From Treponema sp. (GTDB lineage Bacteria > Spirochaetota > Spirochaetia > Treponematales > Breznakiellaceae), in contig JAISAQ010000088.1 of NCBI GenBank assembly GCA_031266775.1, positions 1 to 41,327 of the forward strand: a stretch of DNA of 41,327 nucleotides, read 5' to 3'. Position numbers and translations under genes: made by a program. The notes under the pieces are model-generated. The model worked only from the letters and a program-made list of their open reading frames with translations, did not search any database and was not told the DNA's origin. This document shows positions 16,386 through 24,341 of the stretch, one piece after another. The stretch's first letter is position 1; each line of letters starts with the position of its first letter.

Positions 16386-17650
16386 GAGGGACTCCGGGTT
16401 TTTTTCCGCGTATGCCGTACCCGGTCCAGCTTGGACTGGAAGGTAACATAGTGGGGCAGCTTGAGGTGGGAGATGAAGCCGTTCATCTCAAGGCAATCCC
16501 CGTGAAGGAGGACAAATTCCTGATTTTCCAGAATGGAAGCCCCTCCGCTTTTACCGCCGCCGGTATTCGCGCTTCCGGGATCTTCGCCTGAACCGGTACT
16601 CATGGTATTCAGGGAATAATCCAGAATCGACATGGCAATGGCTTTGGTGTCGTTCCTGCCAAAGACCATGCCGTAGCCCAGACCCAGGCCCATGGAATTG
16701 AAGGAAGTATCCGCTTTGTCCCCCTGGCCGGAAGCCATGATCCTGAGGGGATCCTCCTTCGCCTTCCGTTTGGTTTCCTCCTCCTCTTCGGGAAAGAGGG
16801 ACTCAACCTCGGTTACCATTATGTCCCCCACAAAAAGCTTTTCCCCCTGAATCAGCGGATGGGGGATGCTTACTTCCAGGGTTCCGGTCCGCAGTTCCCC
16901 TACCGTAGGGTGGCCGGGACCGAAGCCCCGGATCGCCGCGTATGCCAGGCCGCTGATGTAGCCCGTATCCGCCCTTGCCAAAGTTTGCAGCCGCGCGGAC
17001 CGGGGAGAGGGAAAGGCGAGCGGTTCTTCGGTTATATCCCAAGGATCTTGATCCCCGGGATCAAGATCCCCGGAGCCCTGATCATCATTTCCGGTATTGA
17101 TGAGCCCTTCCTTCCGCAGCTCCTGTGAAACCCGGCGGGCCTTGATGTCCCGGCCTTCAACCGCGGCCTGTTCCGGCGGGGCCGTTTTATCCGATCCGGC
17201 CTTCGGGGTTTCGTTTGCATGTGCGTTCGTATTCACCAGATCGAAGTTGTCCGCCAGATCGAAGTTGAGAAGCCGGTGGGTATAATCGAAAGTTGCGCCC
17301 AGAAACTGGCCGCCGGGAATATCCTTAAAGGCCGCGGAAACGCGCCGCAGGATACGCATATCCGCGCCGTCCAGGGGCAGGCTCAGATAAGAGCGGGACA
17401 AAGTTGAACGGTAGGCCCGGAGCAGAAAAACCGCTTCCTCAAGGGAACCCGCGGATTGTTTCAGGGCCAGCGCCGCATAAGAAGGAGCGTAAAAACCCGC
17501 TTCTCCCATGATCCGGTCGATGAGGAACCCCAGTCCCTTTTCAAGGGCTTCAAGGTTCAGATCCGCCTGACCGGCGGCGCGGTATTTTTCCAGCAGCCTG
17601 ATGCTTTCCGCCACCGCTTCCTGTCCGCCTTTTACCGCCGAGTATGCCAT
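16382..17650 (-). CDS. phnI: C-P lyase core subunit PhnI
   Basis: A 422-residue nucleosidase subunit that exchanges adenine of ATP for the phosphonate to start C-P lyase metabolism. Family blocks are MAYSAVKGGQEAV, ALALKQSAGSLEEAVFLLRAYRSTL, KDIPGGQFLGATFDYTHRLLNF, RSARLQTLARADTGYISGLAYAA, EFVLLHGDCLEMNGFISHLKLPHYV. It is longer than E. coli PhnI (about 354 residues). The extra length is an acidic linker around residues 140-206, a charged stretch near 285-305 and a Gly/Ser-rich loop near 355-375. The linker contains GDLDPGDQDP, encoded by a 27-bp palindrome (17043-17069). The start lies 18 bases after phnH. Confidence 0.95.
   Translation of the reverse strand: MAYSAVKGGQEAVAESIRLLEKYRAAGQADLNLEALEKGLGFLIDRIMGEAGFYAPSYAALALKQSAGSLEEAVFLLRAYRSTLSRSYLSLPLDGADMRILRRVSAAFKDIPGGQFLGATFDYTHRLLNFDLADNFDLVNTNAHANETPKAGSDKTAPPEQAAVEGRDIKARRVSQELRKEGLINTGNDDQGSGDLDPGDQDPWDITEEPLAFPSPRSARLQTLARADTGYISGLAYAAIRGFGPGHPTVGELRTGTLEVSIPHPLIQGEKLFVGDIMVTEVESLFPEEEEETKRKAKEDPLRIMASGQGDKADTSFNSMGLGLGYGMVFGRNDTKAIAMSILDYSLNTMSTGSGEDPGSANTGGGKSGGASILENQEFVLLHGDCLEMNGFISHLKLPHYVTFQSKLDRVRHTRKKTRSPS
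17043..17069. repeat. Palindromic insert inside phnI
   Basis: Two perfectly complementary 13-bp arms around a single central base, rich in GATC, encode the acidic linker repeat of PhnI. The composition recalls the GATC-bounded repeats in phnL. Confidence 0.75.
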
Positions 17651-17668
17651 AACAGCCTCACTTTATTT

Positions 17669-18286
17669 TCACAGGAACACCGTCTTCCGGGTAAGGGCCA
17701 GAATGGAATCGTCCTCCCGCAGAAAGACCAGTTCCACCCCGCAGGGGTATTCAAAACCCCGTTCATCCCTGGCCCGGCGCCAGACCGCCTCGCCGGGGGA
17801 AAGGCGTACCGTCCTGCCTCCGGGGGGAATGCCCGGCCCTTTGAGGCCGGAAGCCTCGCCTGAGCTTTCGGCCTCTCCATTTCCGGCGGCGATAAAAAGC
17901 AGGGCCGACTTGTGGGGATCAAGGGAGGTTCCCCCTTTGACCCGCGCCAAAATCCGGGCGGCTTTGGCGCAAGGCGCTTCGGTTTGATCCGCCGGACCGG
18001 AATTCCCGGAGTGTAAAAAAACAAAATCCGCTTCTTCCAGAGAAACCTGCGGAGCGCCGGTAAGAAAGCGAATCTCTTCCCCGGTTTCCCTGTCGCCGTC
18101 CCAGAAAAAACCTGTTCCTTTGTCCAGCAGGGTTACCGCCGGCGCAAGCCAGCGTCCCTGTCCGGTAAACTGGGCGGCGTATGGACGGAGACTCAAAATC
18201 CTGCCGGGATTGGCCAGCGCCTCAAGCAGAATACGAAACACCTTCTGGGCGCCGTGAACCATGTCGAAAGCGTGTTTGTTTTTCAC
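17669..18286 (-). CDS. phnH: C-P lyase core subunit PhnH
   Basis: A 205-residue, PLP-transferase-like fold subunit of the C-P lyase core, without known catalysis of its own. It starts MKNKHAFDMVHGAQKVFRIL, and the family motif FR-x-LLEALANPGR is clear. Later landmarks are LLDKGTGFFW, VFLHSGNSG, KGGTSLDPHKSALLF, LSPGEAVWRRARDERGFEYPCGVELVF. It overlaps the TGA of phnG by 4 bases and is followed by phnI after 18 bases. A short low-complexity stretch (around residues 135-150) precedes the conserved GPGIPPGGRTVRL segment. Confidence 0.93.
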   Translation of the reverse strand: MKNKHAFDMVHGAQKVFRILLEALANPGRILSLRPYAAQFTGQGRWLAPAVTLLDKGTGFFWDGDRETGEEIRFLTGAPQVSLEEADFVFLHSGNSGPADQTEAPCAKAARILARVKGGTSLDPHKSALLFIAAGNGEAESSGEASGLKGPGIPPGGRTVRLSPGEAVWRRARDERGFEYPCGVELVFLREDDSILALTRKTVFL

Positions 18287-18714
18287 AATTCCCTGTCCTC
18301 CAGGGACTGAAAGGAAACCCGTGTGTTTCGGATCTCCGCCGCTTCCTCCGCCAGTTCTTTTTTCCGTTGTTCTTCCAGCCGGAGCAGTTCTTCTTTCACC
18401 CGGACAAAACAGGGAAAGTTCCCGGTATGGGCGGCATCCAGTATGGCGGCGGCCCTGGCCTTTTCAAGATCGTCCCCCATCATTACCGCCGCTCCCCGGA
18501 CTCCCGCAATCTCCACCAGGCAGTGAGCCGCCAAAAGTTCCCCCAGGTAAAAGCGGCTGGACCGCACCGGTTCCCGCGACTGGAGAAACACCATCGTTTT
18601 TTCAGGCCCTTTAAGGAGGATGATCTCCAGGCCCGCGGCGGCTTTTTCCGCCAGGGATTCAAGCTGCGCCGAACCGGCAAAGGCGCAGATCCGGCTGAGG
18701 GTGAGTTTATCCAT
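18283..18714 (-). CDS. phnG: C-P lyase core subunit PhnG
   Basis: A 143-residue subunit of the PhnGHIJ core that supports the PhnI nucleosidase reaction. Recognisable blocks are LKGPEKTMVFLQSREPVRSS, FYLGELLAAHCLVEIAGVRGAAVMMGDDLEKARAAAILDAA, and the C-terminal amphipathic helix with ETSFQ-like RVSFQSLED. Its ATG overlaps the TAA of phnE by one base (TAATG), coupling the transport and catabolic halves of the operon. Confidence 0.93.
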   Translation of the reverse strand: MDKLTLSRICAFAGSAQLESLAEKAAAGLEIILLKGPEKTMVFLQSREPVRSSRFYLGELLAAHCLVEIAGVRGAAVMMGDDLEKARAAAILDAAHTGNFPCFVRVKEELLRLEEQRKKELAEEAAEIRNTRVSFQSLEDREL

Positions 18715-19577
18715 TAAATTTTTACCCGCCGTTTAATACAAGTAGACAACAGTTCTATTCCCAGGGCGAAGACGAACACGATCACTACCGCCAGCCCCGC
18801 CCGGCCCAGCCTGTAACTGTTCATGGCAGCCATGATGGTGTACCCGATGCCGCCGGCGCCTACCATGCCGAGGATTGCCGCTTCCTGATAGTTGGTCTCA
18901 AAACGCAGGGCCGTCCAGGCGATGATACCTGAGAGGGAGGAAGGAAGGACCGCGCTGAAAAACACCTGTACCCGGTTTGCCCCGGTAGCCCTGACTGCCT
19001 CGATAGCCTCGCCGGGGACTTCCTCAAAAAGCTGGGCAAAGACCATGCCGAAAAAAGCGGTGGCGTGAAAGCTCAGACCCGTGATGCCGGAGGCCATGCC
19101 GAAACCCATGGAGGCCAGCACCAGAAGCACCCACACCGGCGTGGGCACCGCCCGGATAAAAGCAAGAAAACTTTTAATAAGCGGCGGCAGGACTTTCCAG
19201 GGGCTGATGTTCTCCGCGGCCAGGGCGCCCAGCGCAAGGCCCAGTATCAGGCTGTAGATCAGCGCCAGAACAGAGACGGTAACGGTTTCGGTAAAGGTAA
19301 GGAAGGTAAGGGAAAACCGTTCGGTTGAAAAATGCGCCATGTCGAGGAACACCTTGCCCAGCCGGGGAAGACGTTCGGCCAGTCTATGCCAGTCCGCGTC
19401 GAGCAGCCCCAGAGACAGTACCGTAAGGGCCGCGAGGAAAATAAGAAAAATATAAACCGGCATGTCCCGTCTGACATTAGCCACCGGTATTTTTGGAGGC
19501 CGCTTTTTTTCATTGTCACTGGCGTTTATCAGGTTTTGTTCAAGCATCAGGTTAAAATTGAATTCGTCATAATACAT
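18714..19577 (-). CDS. phnE: Phosphonate ABC transporter permease PhnE (second copy)
   Basis: A 287-residue inner-membrane protein with a hydrophilic N-terminal extension (MYYDEFNFNLMLEQ...) before the first helix MPVYIFLIFLAALTVLSLGLL. The ATPase-contact loop is LFEEVPGEAIEAVRATGANRVQVFFSAVLP (around 185-215), characteristic of PhnE. It pairs with the preceding phnE, which it follows after 19 bases, presumably as a heterodimer. It ends KRRVKI, with TAA overlapping the phnG start. Confidence 0.93.
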   Translation of the reverse strand: MYYDEFNFNLMLEQNLINASDNEKKRPPKIPVANVRRDMPVYIFLIFLAALTVLSLGLLDADWHRLAERLPRLGKVFLDMAHFSTERFSLTFLTFTETVTVSVLALIYSLILGLALGALAAENISPWKVLPPLIKSFLAFIRAVPTPVWVLLVLASMGFGMASGITGLSFHATAFFGMVFAQLFEEVPGEAIEAVRATGANRVQVFFSAVLPSSLSGIIAWTALRFETNYQEAAILGMVGAGGIGYTIMAAMNSYRLGRAGLAVVIVFVFALGIELLSTCIKRRVKI

Positions 19578-19596
19578 GGTACTTTTCTCCTTTTTT

Positions 19597-20445
19597 CTAC
19601 GCGGCAGGATCCTGGCCTGTAATCAGTTTCTGCAAATAATTTGCAAGAAGATTTACGGCGATGATGATGACCGCCACCGCAAGAATCGCGGTGGATGCCG
19701 CCGTGTAGTTAAACTGTTTGATATACCCCATAAGCAGAAGGCCGATACCCCCGGCTCCCACCATGCCAAGGATCGTGGATGCCCGGATGTTCAGTTCCAC
19801 GCAGTAGAGTATCCAGGCGATAAAACCGGGCATGGCCCCAGGCAGCAGAGCCTGGGTTACAATGGCGGGCATGGGGGCCCCGGCGGCCAGCAGGGGTTCT
19901 ATGGTTTCCTCCGCGGCCTCATCCAGAATCTCGATGAAAAACCGGGTAAGGGAACCGGTGGTGCCGACGATCAGGGACAGCACTCCTACCACGGTTCCGA
20001 TGCCGAAGGCCGCCACCAAAATAAAGGCCCATACCAGGGGAGGAATATTTCTCAGTATTGAAGCGAAGGCTCTGATCACGGAATTGACCACAACAGACCG
20101 GGTGATGGCGGCGGTCCCCAAAAAACTCAAAAAAAGGGCCAGGACACCCGAAAGCCCTGTGGCCGCCAGCGCCATATACATGGTCTGCATCACCGCCTGG
20201 AACAGGGCTCCAAGCCTCCCCACGGAAGGGGGAACAAAATCGGCAAGGATGAAGTTCCAGAATTCCCCCTGGGAAAGCAGCGCGGCAACGGGGTTAAACC
20301 GGGTGAAGCCGGTGGAGAAGCCGAAGAAGACGAGAAGGACGATCAAAAAAACCACCGAAGTCCGGAGGCTTTCCCTGGAAGCCAGGCGCATTTTTTCCGC
20401 TCTCCGGCTTTCTTTAACAGCCCCCGTCCCGTGCGGTTTCTTCAT
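19597..20445 (-). CDS. phnE: Phosphonate ABC transporter permease PhnE (first copy)
   Basis: A 282-residue inner-membrane protein. After a basic N-terminus the first helix is SVVFLIVLLVFFGFSTGF, and the PhnE loop is LDEAAEETIEPLLAAGAPMPAIVTQALLPGAMPGFIAW. It shares EFNIR/VELNIRAS-type and GMVGAGGIG segments with the second copy (ASTILGMVGAGGIGLLL against AAILGMVGAGGIGYTI), showing the two are paralogues. Its ATG overlaps the phnC stop by 4 bases. Confidence 0.93.
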   Translation of the reverse strand: MKKPHGTGAVKESRRAEKMRLASRESLRTSVVFLIVLLVFFGFSTGFTRFNPVAALLSQGEFWNFILADFVPPSVGRLGALFQAVMQTMYMALAATGLSGVLALFLSFLGTAAITRSVVVNSVIRAFASILRNIPPLVWAFILVAAFGIGTVVGVLSLIVGTTGSLTRFFIEILDEAAEETIEPLLAAGAPMPAIVTQALLPGAMPGFIAWILYCVELNIRASTILGMVGAGGIGLLLMGYIKQFNYTAASTAILAVAVIIIAVNLLANYLQKLITGQDPAA

Positions 20446-21254
20446 ATATCCGCTTCCTGCCGTTCCGCGTTGATCATGAGCTCCGACATGGGCTTGTTGT
20501 ATATTTTTTCGATCTCAGGCCCGGTCAGTTCCGAGGTGGGGCCGTCGTACACGATTTCCCCCTCAAACATACCGATAATCCGGTCCGTGTACTTCAGGGC
20601 CGCGTCTACCTGGTGGAGGTTCACGATACAGGCAATAGCGCGGCGGCGGCACAGGTCCCGGATCAGTTCCATCACCACCTGGGCGCTGGCGGGGTCCAGG
20701 GAGGCGATGGGTTCATCGCAGAGCAGCGCCGAAGGTTCCTGCATCAATGCCCGGACAATTCCTGCCCGCTGGCGCTGGCCGCCCGAAAGTTCCCCGGCCC
20801 GGTGGTAGAGAAAGTCCCCCAGGCCGGTCTGATCCAGGATGTCCAGGGCCCGGCGCTTGTCGTCCTCCGTGTAGCGGCCCAGCACGCCGTCCAGGGTGTT
20901 CATGTAACCAAGCCGTCCGTGCATCACGTTCTGCAATACGGTAAGCCGGGCCACGAGGTTGTGGTGCTGGAAGACCATGCCAACCCTGCGGCGGAGCTTC
21001 CGTATTTTGACCGCCGATGCGCCGGTAATTTCCTCTCCTTCGATAAAGATCCGGCCCGCCGTGGGAATGACCAGGTGGTTGATGCAGCGAAGGAGGGTGG
21101 ATTTTCCCGCCCCCGAAGGACCGATGACGCCTATCATCTCCCCCTTCCCCACGGCAAGGTTCAAGCCGCGGACCGCGGGCTTTTCCGAGCCCCTGTATGT
21201 TTTTTGCAGATCCCATACTTCGACAACTGGTTCCAAAGGACAACTCCCTTTCAT
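20442..21254 (-). CDS. phnC: Phosphonate ABC transporter ATPase PhnC
   Basis: A 270-residue ABC ATPase that powers phosphonate import. Walker A is GPSGAGKST (45-53), the Q-loop is MVFQHHNLVARLTVLQNVMHGRLGY (a PhnC hallmark), the signature is LSGGQRQRAGIVRAL, Walker B is ALLCDEPIASLDP, and the H-loop is CIVNLHQVDAALKYTDRIIG. The downstream permeases overlap by 4 bases. The gap to phnD (33 bases) contains half of a GAGGCTGTTCCA repeat (21268-21279), also seen at 4541-4552. Confidence 0.95.
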   Translation of the reverse strand: MKGSCPLEPVVEVWDLQKTYRGSEKPAVRGLNLAVGKGEMIGVIGPSGAGKSTLLRCINHLVIPTAGRIFIEGEEITGASAVKIRKLRRRVGMVFQHHNLVARLTVLQNVMHGRLGYMNTLDGVLGRYTEDDKRRALDILDQTGLGDFLYHRAGELSGGQRQRAGIVRALMQEPSALLCDEPIASLDPASAQVVMELIRDLCRRRAIACIVNLHQVDAALKYTDRIIGMFEGEIVYDGPTSELTGPEIEKIYNKPMSELMINAERQEADI

Positions 21255-21287
21255 CGTATATTCCTTTGAGGCTGTTCCAACTAAAAA

Positions 21288-22250
21288 CTACCTGGGAATT
21301 ACCCTGGCCATGAGGTCCCGGACATAGTCCAGGTCCCGGTCGTTGGCTTCAACAAATTCCGGCTTCCGCTCAGGCGGCCAGCCGAGCATGAACTCGAAGT
21401 AGCCGGAATTTTTGTAGTCCAGGAAAAACTGTTTGACCCTGGCCTTCAAGTCCGCGGGCAAACCGTTTCTAATCGAGATGGGGGCGTTGGGTATCAGAGG
21501 AGACTGGTGGATCATCACAAAGTCGCTTGTCTTTACCCGGCCCGCGGCAAGTTCCGCATCCAGAATATCGGAGGCCACAGGCGCGGCGTCTATATCCCCG
21601 TTGATTACCGCCTGAAGCCCGTTCTGATGCCGCCCGGAAAAACTGACCGAAGAAAAGAACTTTCCATTGGTGTGGAAGTCTTCGTTGGTCATGCCCCGGA
21701 AAGTATTCATCAGTTCCAGGGTCGGTACATAGTTGCCCGACGTAGAGGCAGGGTCCACAAAGGCAAAGGTCTTGCCCCGGAGGTCCTGAAGAGTTTTGAT
21801 GGGACTTCCCGCTTTGACGATGATCTTCGAGGTATATCCGGCCTGGCTCTTGTCTCCGAAGGGCGCCACTACTACCATCGCTTCCACCCCGGCCCGTTCT
21901 ACGGCCTGTACGTAGGTAACCGGGCCGAAAGAGGCGATATCCGCGTGGCCGGTCCTCATGGCTTCCACGACGGCGTTATAGTCCGCCGCGTTGATCTCCG
22001 TTACCTTGATCCCCAGGGCGGCGCCAAGGTCGTTCTGGATGCCGCTCCGGTATTCGGCAAATTCCTCGGTGGCCTCGTTGGGGAGGTAGCACATCACCAG
22101 TTCCTTCGGCCAGTCCGAAGGAACCGAAGATCCGGGAGAAGCGGAATTTGCGGGTTGCCGCCCCCCGGCGTAAAGGCCGCCGCCTGTTCCCCAGAGGGCC
22201 GCAAGAAATACCATGGCCGCCGCCGCGTTTTTCAGTTTCAAATGTTTCAT
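21288..22250 (-). CDS. phnD: Phosphonate-binding periplasmic protein PhnD
   Basis: A 320-residue receptor for the PhnCDE importer and the first gene of the operon. The signal peptide runs to about GGGLYAGG. There is no lipobox cysteine, so it is probably soluble or loosely held. Family blocks are LVMCYLPNEATEEFAEYRSGIQ, ADYNAVVEAMRTGHADIASFGPVTYVQA, FAFVDPASTSGNYVP, SFSGRHQNGLQAVINGDIDAAPVASDI and IPNAPISIRNGLP, which form the phosphonate-binding S-x-S-G and related loops. AAGGGG lies before the ATG. Confidence 0.94.
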   Translation of the reverse strand: MKHLKLKNAAAAMVFLAALWGTGGGLYAGGRQPANSASPGSSVPSDWPKELVMCYLPNEATEEFAEYRSGIQNDLGAALGIKVTEINAADYNAVVEAMRTGHADIASFGPVTYVQAVERAGVEAMVVVAPFGDKSQAGYTSKIIVKAGSPIKTLQDLRGKTFAFVDPASTSGNYVPTLELMNTFRGMTNEDFHTNGKFFSSVSFSGRHQNGLQAVINGDIDAAPVASDILDAELAAGRVKTSDFVMIHQSPLIPNAPISIRNGLPADLKARVKQFFLDYKNSGYFEFMLGWPPERKPEFVEANDRDLDYVRDLMARVIPR

Positions 22251-22291
22251 CGAATACCCCTTGTAATTGAGATGATTATTTTTACTCCCCG

Positions 22292-22321
22292 ATTGTAAGC
22301 GTTTCGTTATGATTTGGTAAA
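22292..22321 (-). promoter_or_regulatory. Candidate promoter of the phn operon
   Basis: On the minus strand TTTACC (22316-22321) and TACAAT (22292-22297) are 18 bp apart, about 42 bases before the phnD start. The spacer holds AACGAAACGCTT, a LacI-type half-site. No recognisable Pho box is present. The rest of the 127-base gap shows no gene. Confidence 0.45.
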
Positions 22322-22377
22322 TTTTTAATGAAGAAGTCAGCCGCGTTTACGTAATTTTTTATATGGAATTGTTCAAT

Positions 22378-22947
22378 CTACTGAAACTTCCACTTTGCCT
22401 TGTGGTATTTTATTTCCCTTTCAAAAAAATCCCTGTCCGGCTCCCTGTAAAATCCCTTTTCAAAGGATAATTGATCGTACAATAATTTTTCCGGCACATA
22501 TATCCAGCATTCATCATAGACCGTCTTCCCGGCAAGATCTCCTCCCGCCAAATCAAGAATGTTTTTATGATATTCATGTATTTCCGATATGGGCGCGTAA
22601 TAAAACTGCAGCTTTTCCGGATCGGCGGTAAAAGAGAGCCAGACATAGGTATGCAGCCTGTTTTGAAAGTTAAACAGGGTTATGATTTCATCCTGATTAA
22701 GATAAAATCTTTTTTCACCGTTTTCACCAAAATTCATTTTTGTGCGGTATTTTACATCGACGTGGAAAAGCCCCTTGCCGGTATGGATAATATAATCGGG
22801 CCGGCGGATGTGTTTTTTGTAGAATTCGTCGGAATACGTTTCCCTGTCCTGGTCAATATGATAGTAGGGAATTCTCTGATCATCCAGGTATTGCGCGAAT
22901 AGCGTTTCCGCCCTGGCGCCCTTTTCCCTGTTTTCATCGTTCATCAT
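22378..22947 (-). CDS. Small PD-(D/E)XK nuclease-like protein of unknown role
   Basis: A 189-residue hypothetical protein. Residues 1-70 look like a PD-(D/E)XK core: GARAETLFAQYL (Glu14 in the first helix), RRPDYII (Pro50-Asp51), and FHVDVKYR (Asp64-x-Lys66) after a short loop. This is the Holliday-junction-resolvase / restriction-endonuclease-like arrangement. The C-terminal half has many aromatic and charged residues and is not recognised. The base composition is AT-richer than the neighbours, suggesting separate acquisition. It follows the MATE gene by 12 bases on the same strand. There is no methylase or other restriction partner nearby, so a repair or housekeeping nuclease, or an inactive relative, are alternatives. 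Confidence 0.6.
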   Translation of the reverse strand: MMNDENREKGARAETLFAQYLDDQRIPYYHIDQDRETYSDEFYKKHIRRPDYIIHTGKGLFHVDVKYRTKMNFGENGEKRFYLNQDEIITLFNFQNRLHTYVWLSFTADPEKLQFYYAPISEIHEYHKNILDLAGGDLAGKTVYDECWIYVPEKLLYDQLSFEKGFYREPDRDFFEREIKYHKAKWKFQ

Positions 22948-22959
22948 GTTAACGTTCCC

Positions 22960-24300
22960 CTAATCTTCAATGACTTTTTTTCCCTGCCATGTTCCCTTGA
23001 GCCAGCGGCGGAGGTAACAGGCGCCCCTGCTCATAAAATCCGCGCCCATGGCAAGCCATACGCCAAGGGGACCTATCCCCAGCGCGTAAGAAAGGATGTA
23101 GGCGGCGCTTACCCTGACGGTCCACATGGAGACCGACGCGACTACCATTACGTACCTGGCATCCCCCGCGGCGCGGAGGGCGTTGGGCAGGGCAAAGCTC
23201 ATGGGCCAGCCTATCATCATGGAAATGCAGTGGACGCGCAGAAAAGATTTCGCGTAATCATGGGCGGCGCCGCTTAAATTAAACATCCCCAGAAGCGGAT
23301 CCAGAAACACAAAGACAAGGCCGCTTAAAACAATAAGCGTTATATAGGCCAGTTTCATGATCTTGGCGGTTTCTTTTTTGGCCGCGCGGTAATCGCCCGC
23401 GCCTATGCACTGCCCCACTATGGTAAGAAGGGCCATGCCGAAGGCGGTCCCCGGCATGAAGGAAAAGGAATTGACCACTCCGGCGATGGCGTTCCCCGCC
23501 ATGGCGGACGTGCCGAAGGTAGTAAAGATGCGCTGGGTAAGGAGCCGGCCCACCTGAAACATGGAACTCTCAAGACCGCTGGGGATTCCCACGTTCAAAA
23601 TGCTGCGGGCCATGGAGCGGTTAAGCCGCGTCCGCGTGATCCCCGAAAGGGAGACGGGGCCGCGGCTTTTCACCAGCATATACAGGGTAATAAAAGACGC
23701 GGCGACGCGGCTCAAGAGGGTCGAAAGGGCGGCTCCCGCGACGCCGAATTCGAGGACAAAGATAAAAAAGGCGTTGCCGCCTATATTCATGATGTTTACA
23801 AGAAGGGCTATTATCATGGGGGAACGGCTGTTGCCCGACGCCCGGAACAGCGCGGCGTTGGCGCTGTACAGGGCCAGAAAGGGATACGAAAGGGCGGTAA
23901 CAAGAAAATAGAGGGACGCCGCGTTCATTACATCGTTTTCGATTTTTCCGTAGAAGAGCGTTATGACAGGCCGCCTTAATGTTACGGCAAAAATCATGAT
24001 GAGGAGTGACACAAGAACGACAATACAGACAAGCTGCCTCGCGGCCAGCCGGGAATTGCCCGTGTCGCGCCTTCCCATATACTGGCTTACAACCACCGCC
24101 CCGCCCGTACAGAGGGCCGCTCCCGCGATAATAAGAAGGTTGTTGATATTGTCAACGATGTTAACTCCCGAAACGGCGAATTCCCCGACGGAACTTACCA
24201 TCACCGTATCGGCCGCGCCCATGGTTACGGCGAGTATCTGTTCTATGACAAGGGGCCAAAGAAGGCGGAACAGCGCGCGGTTGTTCCACCGCTCGGACAT
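22960..24300 (-). CDS. MATE-family multidrug/sodium antiporter
   Basis: A 446-residue inner-membrane exporter with twelve predicted helices. The N-terminal MATE pattern is LLWPLVIEQILAVTMGAADTVMVSSVGEFAVSGVNIVDNI, with the family Q-x-L and A-D-x-x-M-V. The mid-protein repeat is LNVGIPSGLESSMFQVGRLLTQRIF with GIP-x-G-x-E, the NorM/DinF duplicated half. The substrate is unknown. The start at 24300 has GGAGGCG upstream. It follows aspS by 41 bases on the same strand and may be co-transcribed with it, without an obvious functional link. Confidence 0.92.
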   Translation of the reverse strand: MSERWNNRALFRLLWPLVIEQILAVTMGAADTVMVSSVGEFAVSGVNIVDNINNLLIIAGAALCTGGAVVVSQYMGRRDTGNSRLAARQLVCIVVLVSLLIMIFAVTLRRPVITLFYGKIENDVMNAASLYFLVTALSYPFLALYSANAALFRASGNSRSPMIIALLVNIMNIGGNAFFIFVLEFGVAGAALSTLLSRVAASFITLYMLVKSRGPVSLSGITRTRLNRSMARSILNVGIPSGLESSMFQVGRLLTQRIFTTFGTSAMAGNAIAGVVNSFSFMPGTAFGMALLTIVGQCIGAGDYRAAKKETAKIMKLAYITLIVLSGLVFVFLDPLLGMFNLSGAAHDYAKSFLRVHCISMMIGWPMSFALPNALRAAGDARYVMVVASVSMWTVRVSAAYILSYALGIGPLGVWLAMGADFMSRGACYLRRWLKGTWQGKKVIED

Positions 24301-24341
24301 GGAAAGATCGCCTCCGGCGGGCGGCGCGGAACCGTTCCGCG

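Noticed and set aside
22251-22377. Pho box or riboswitch upstream of phnD
   Set aside because: No pair of CTGTCAT-like direct repeats and no stable multi-stem structure found; only a plausible -35/-10 pair.
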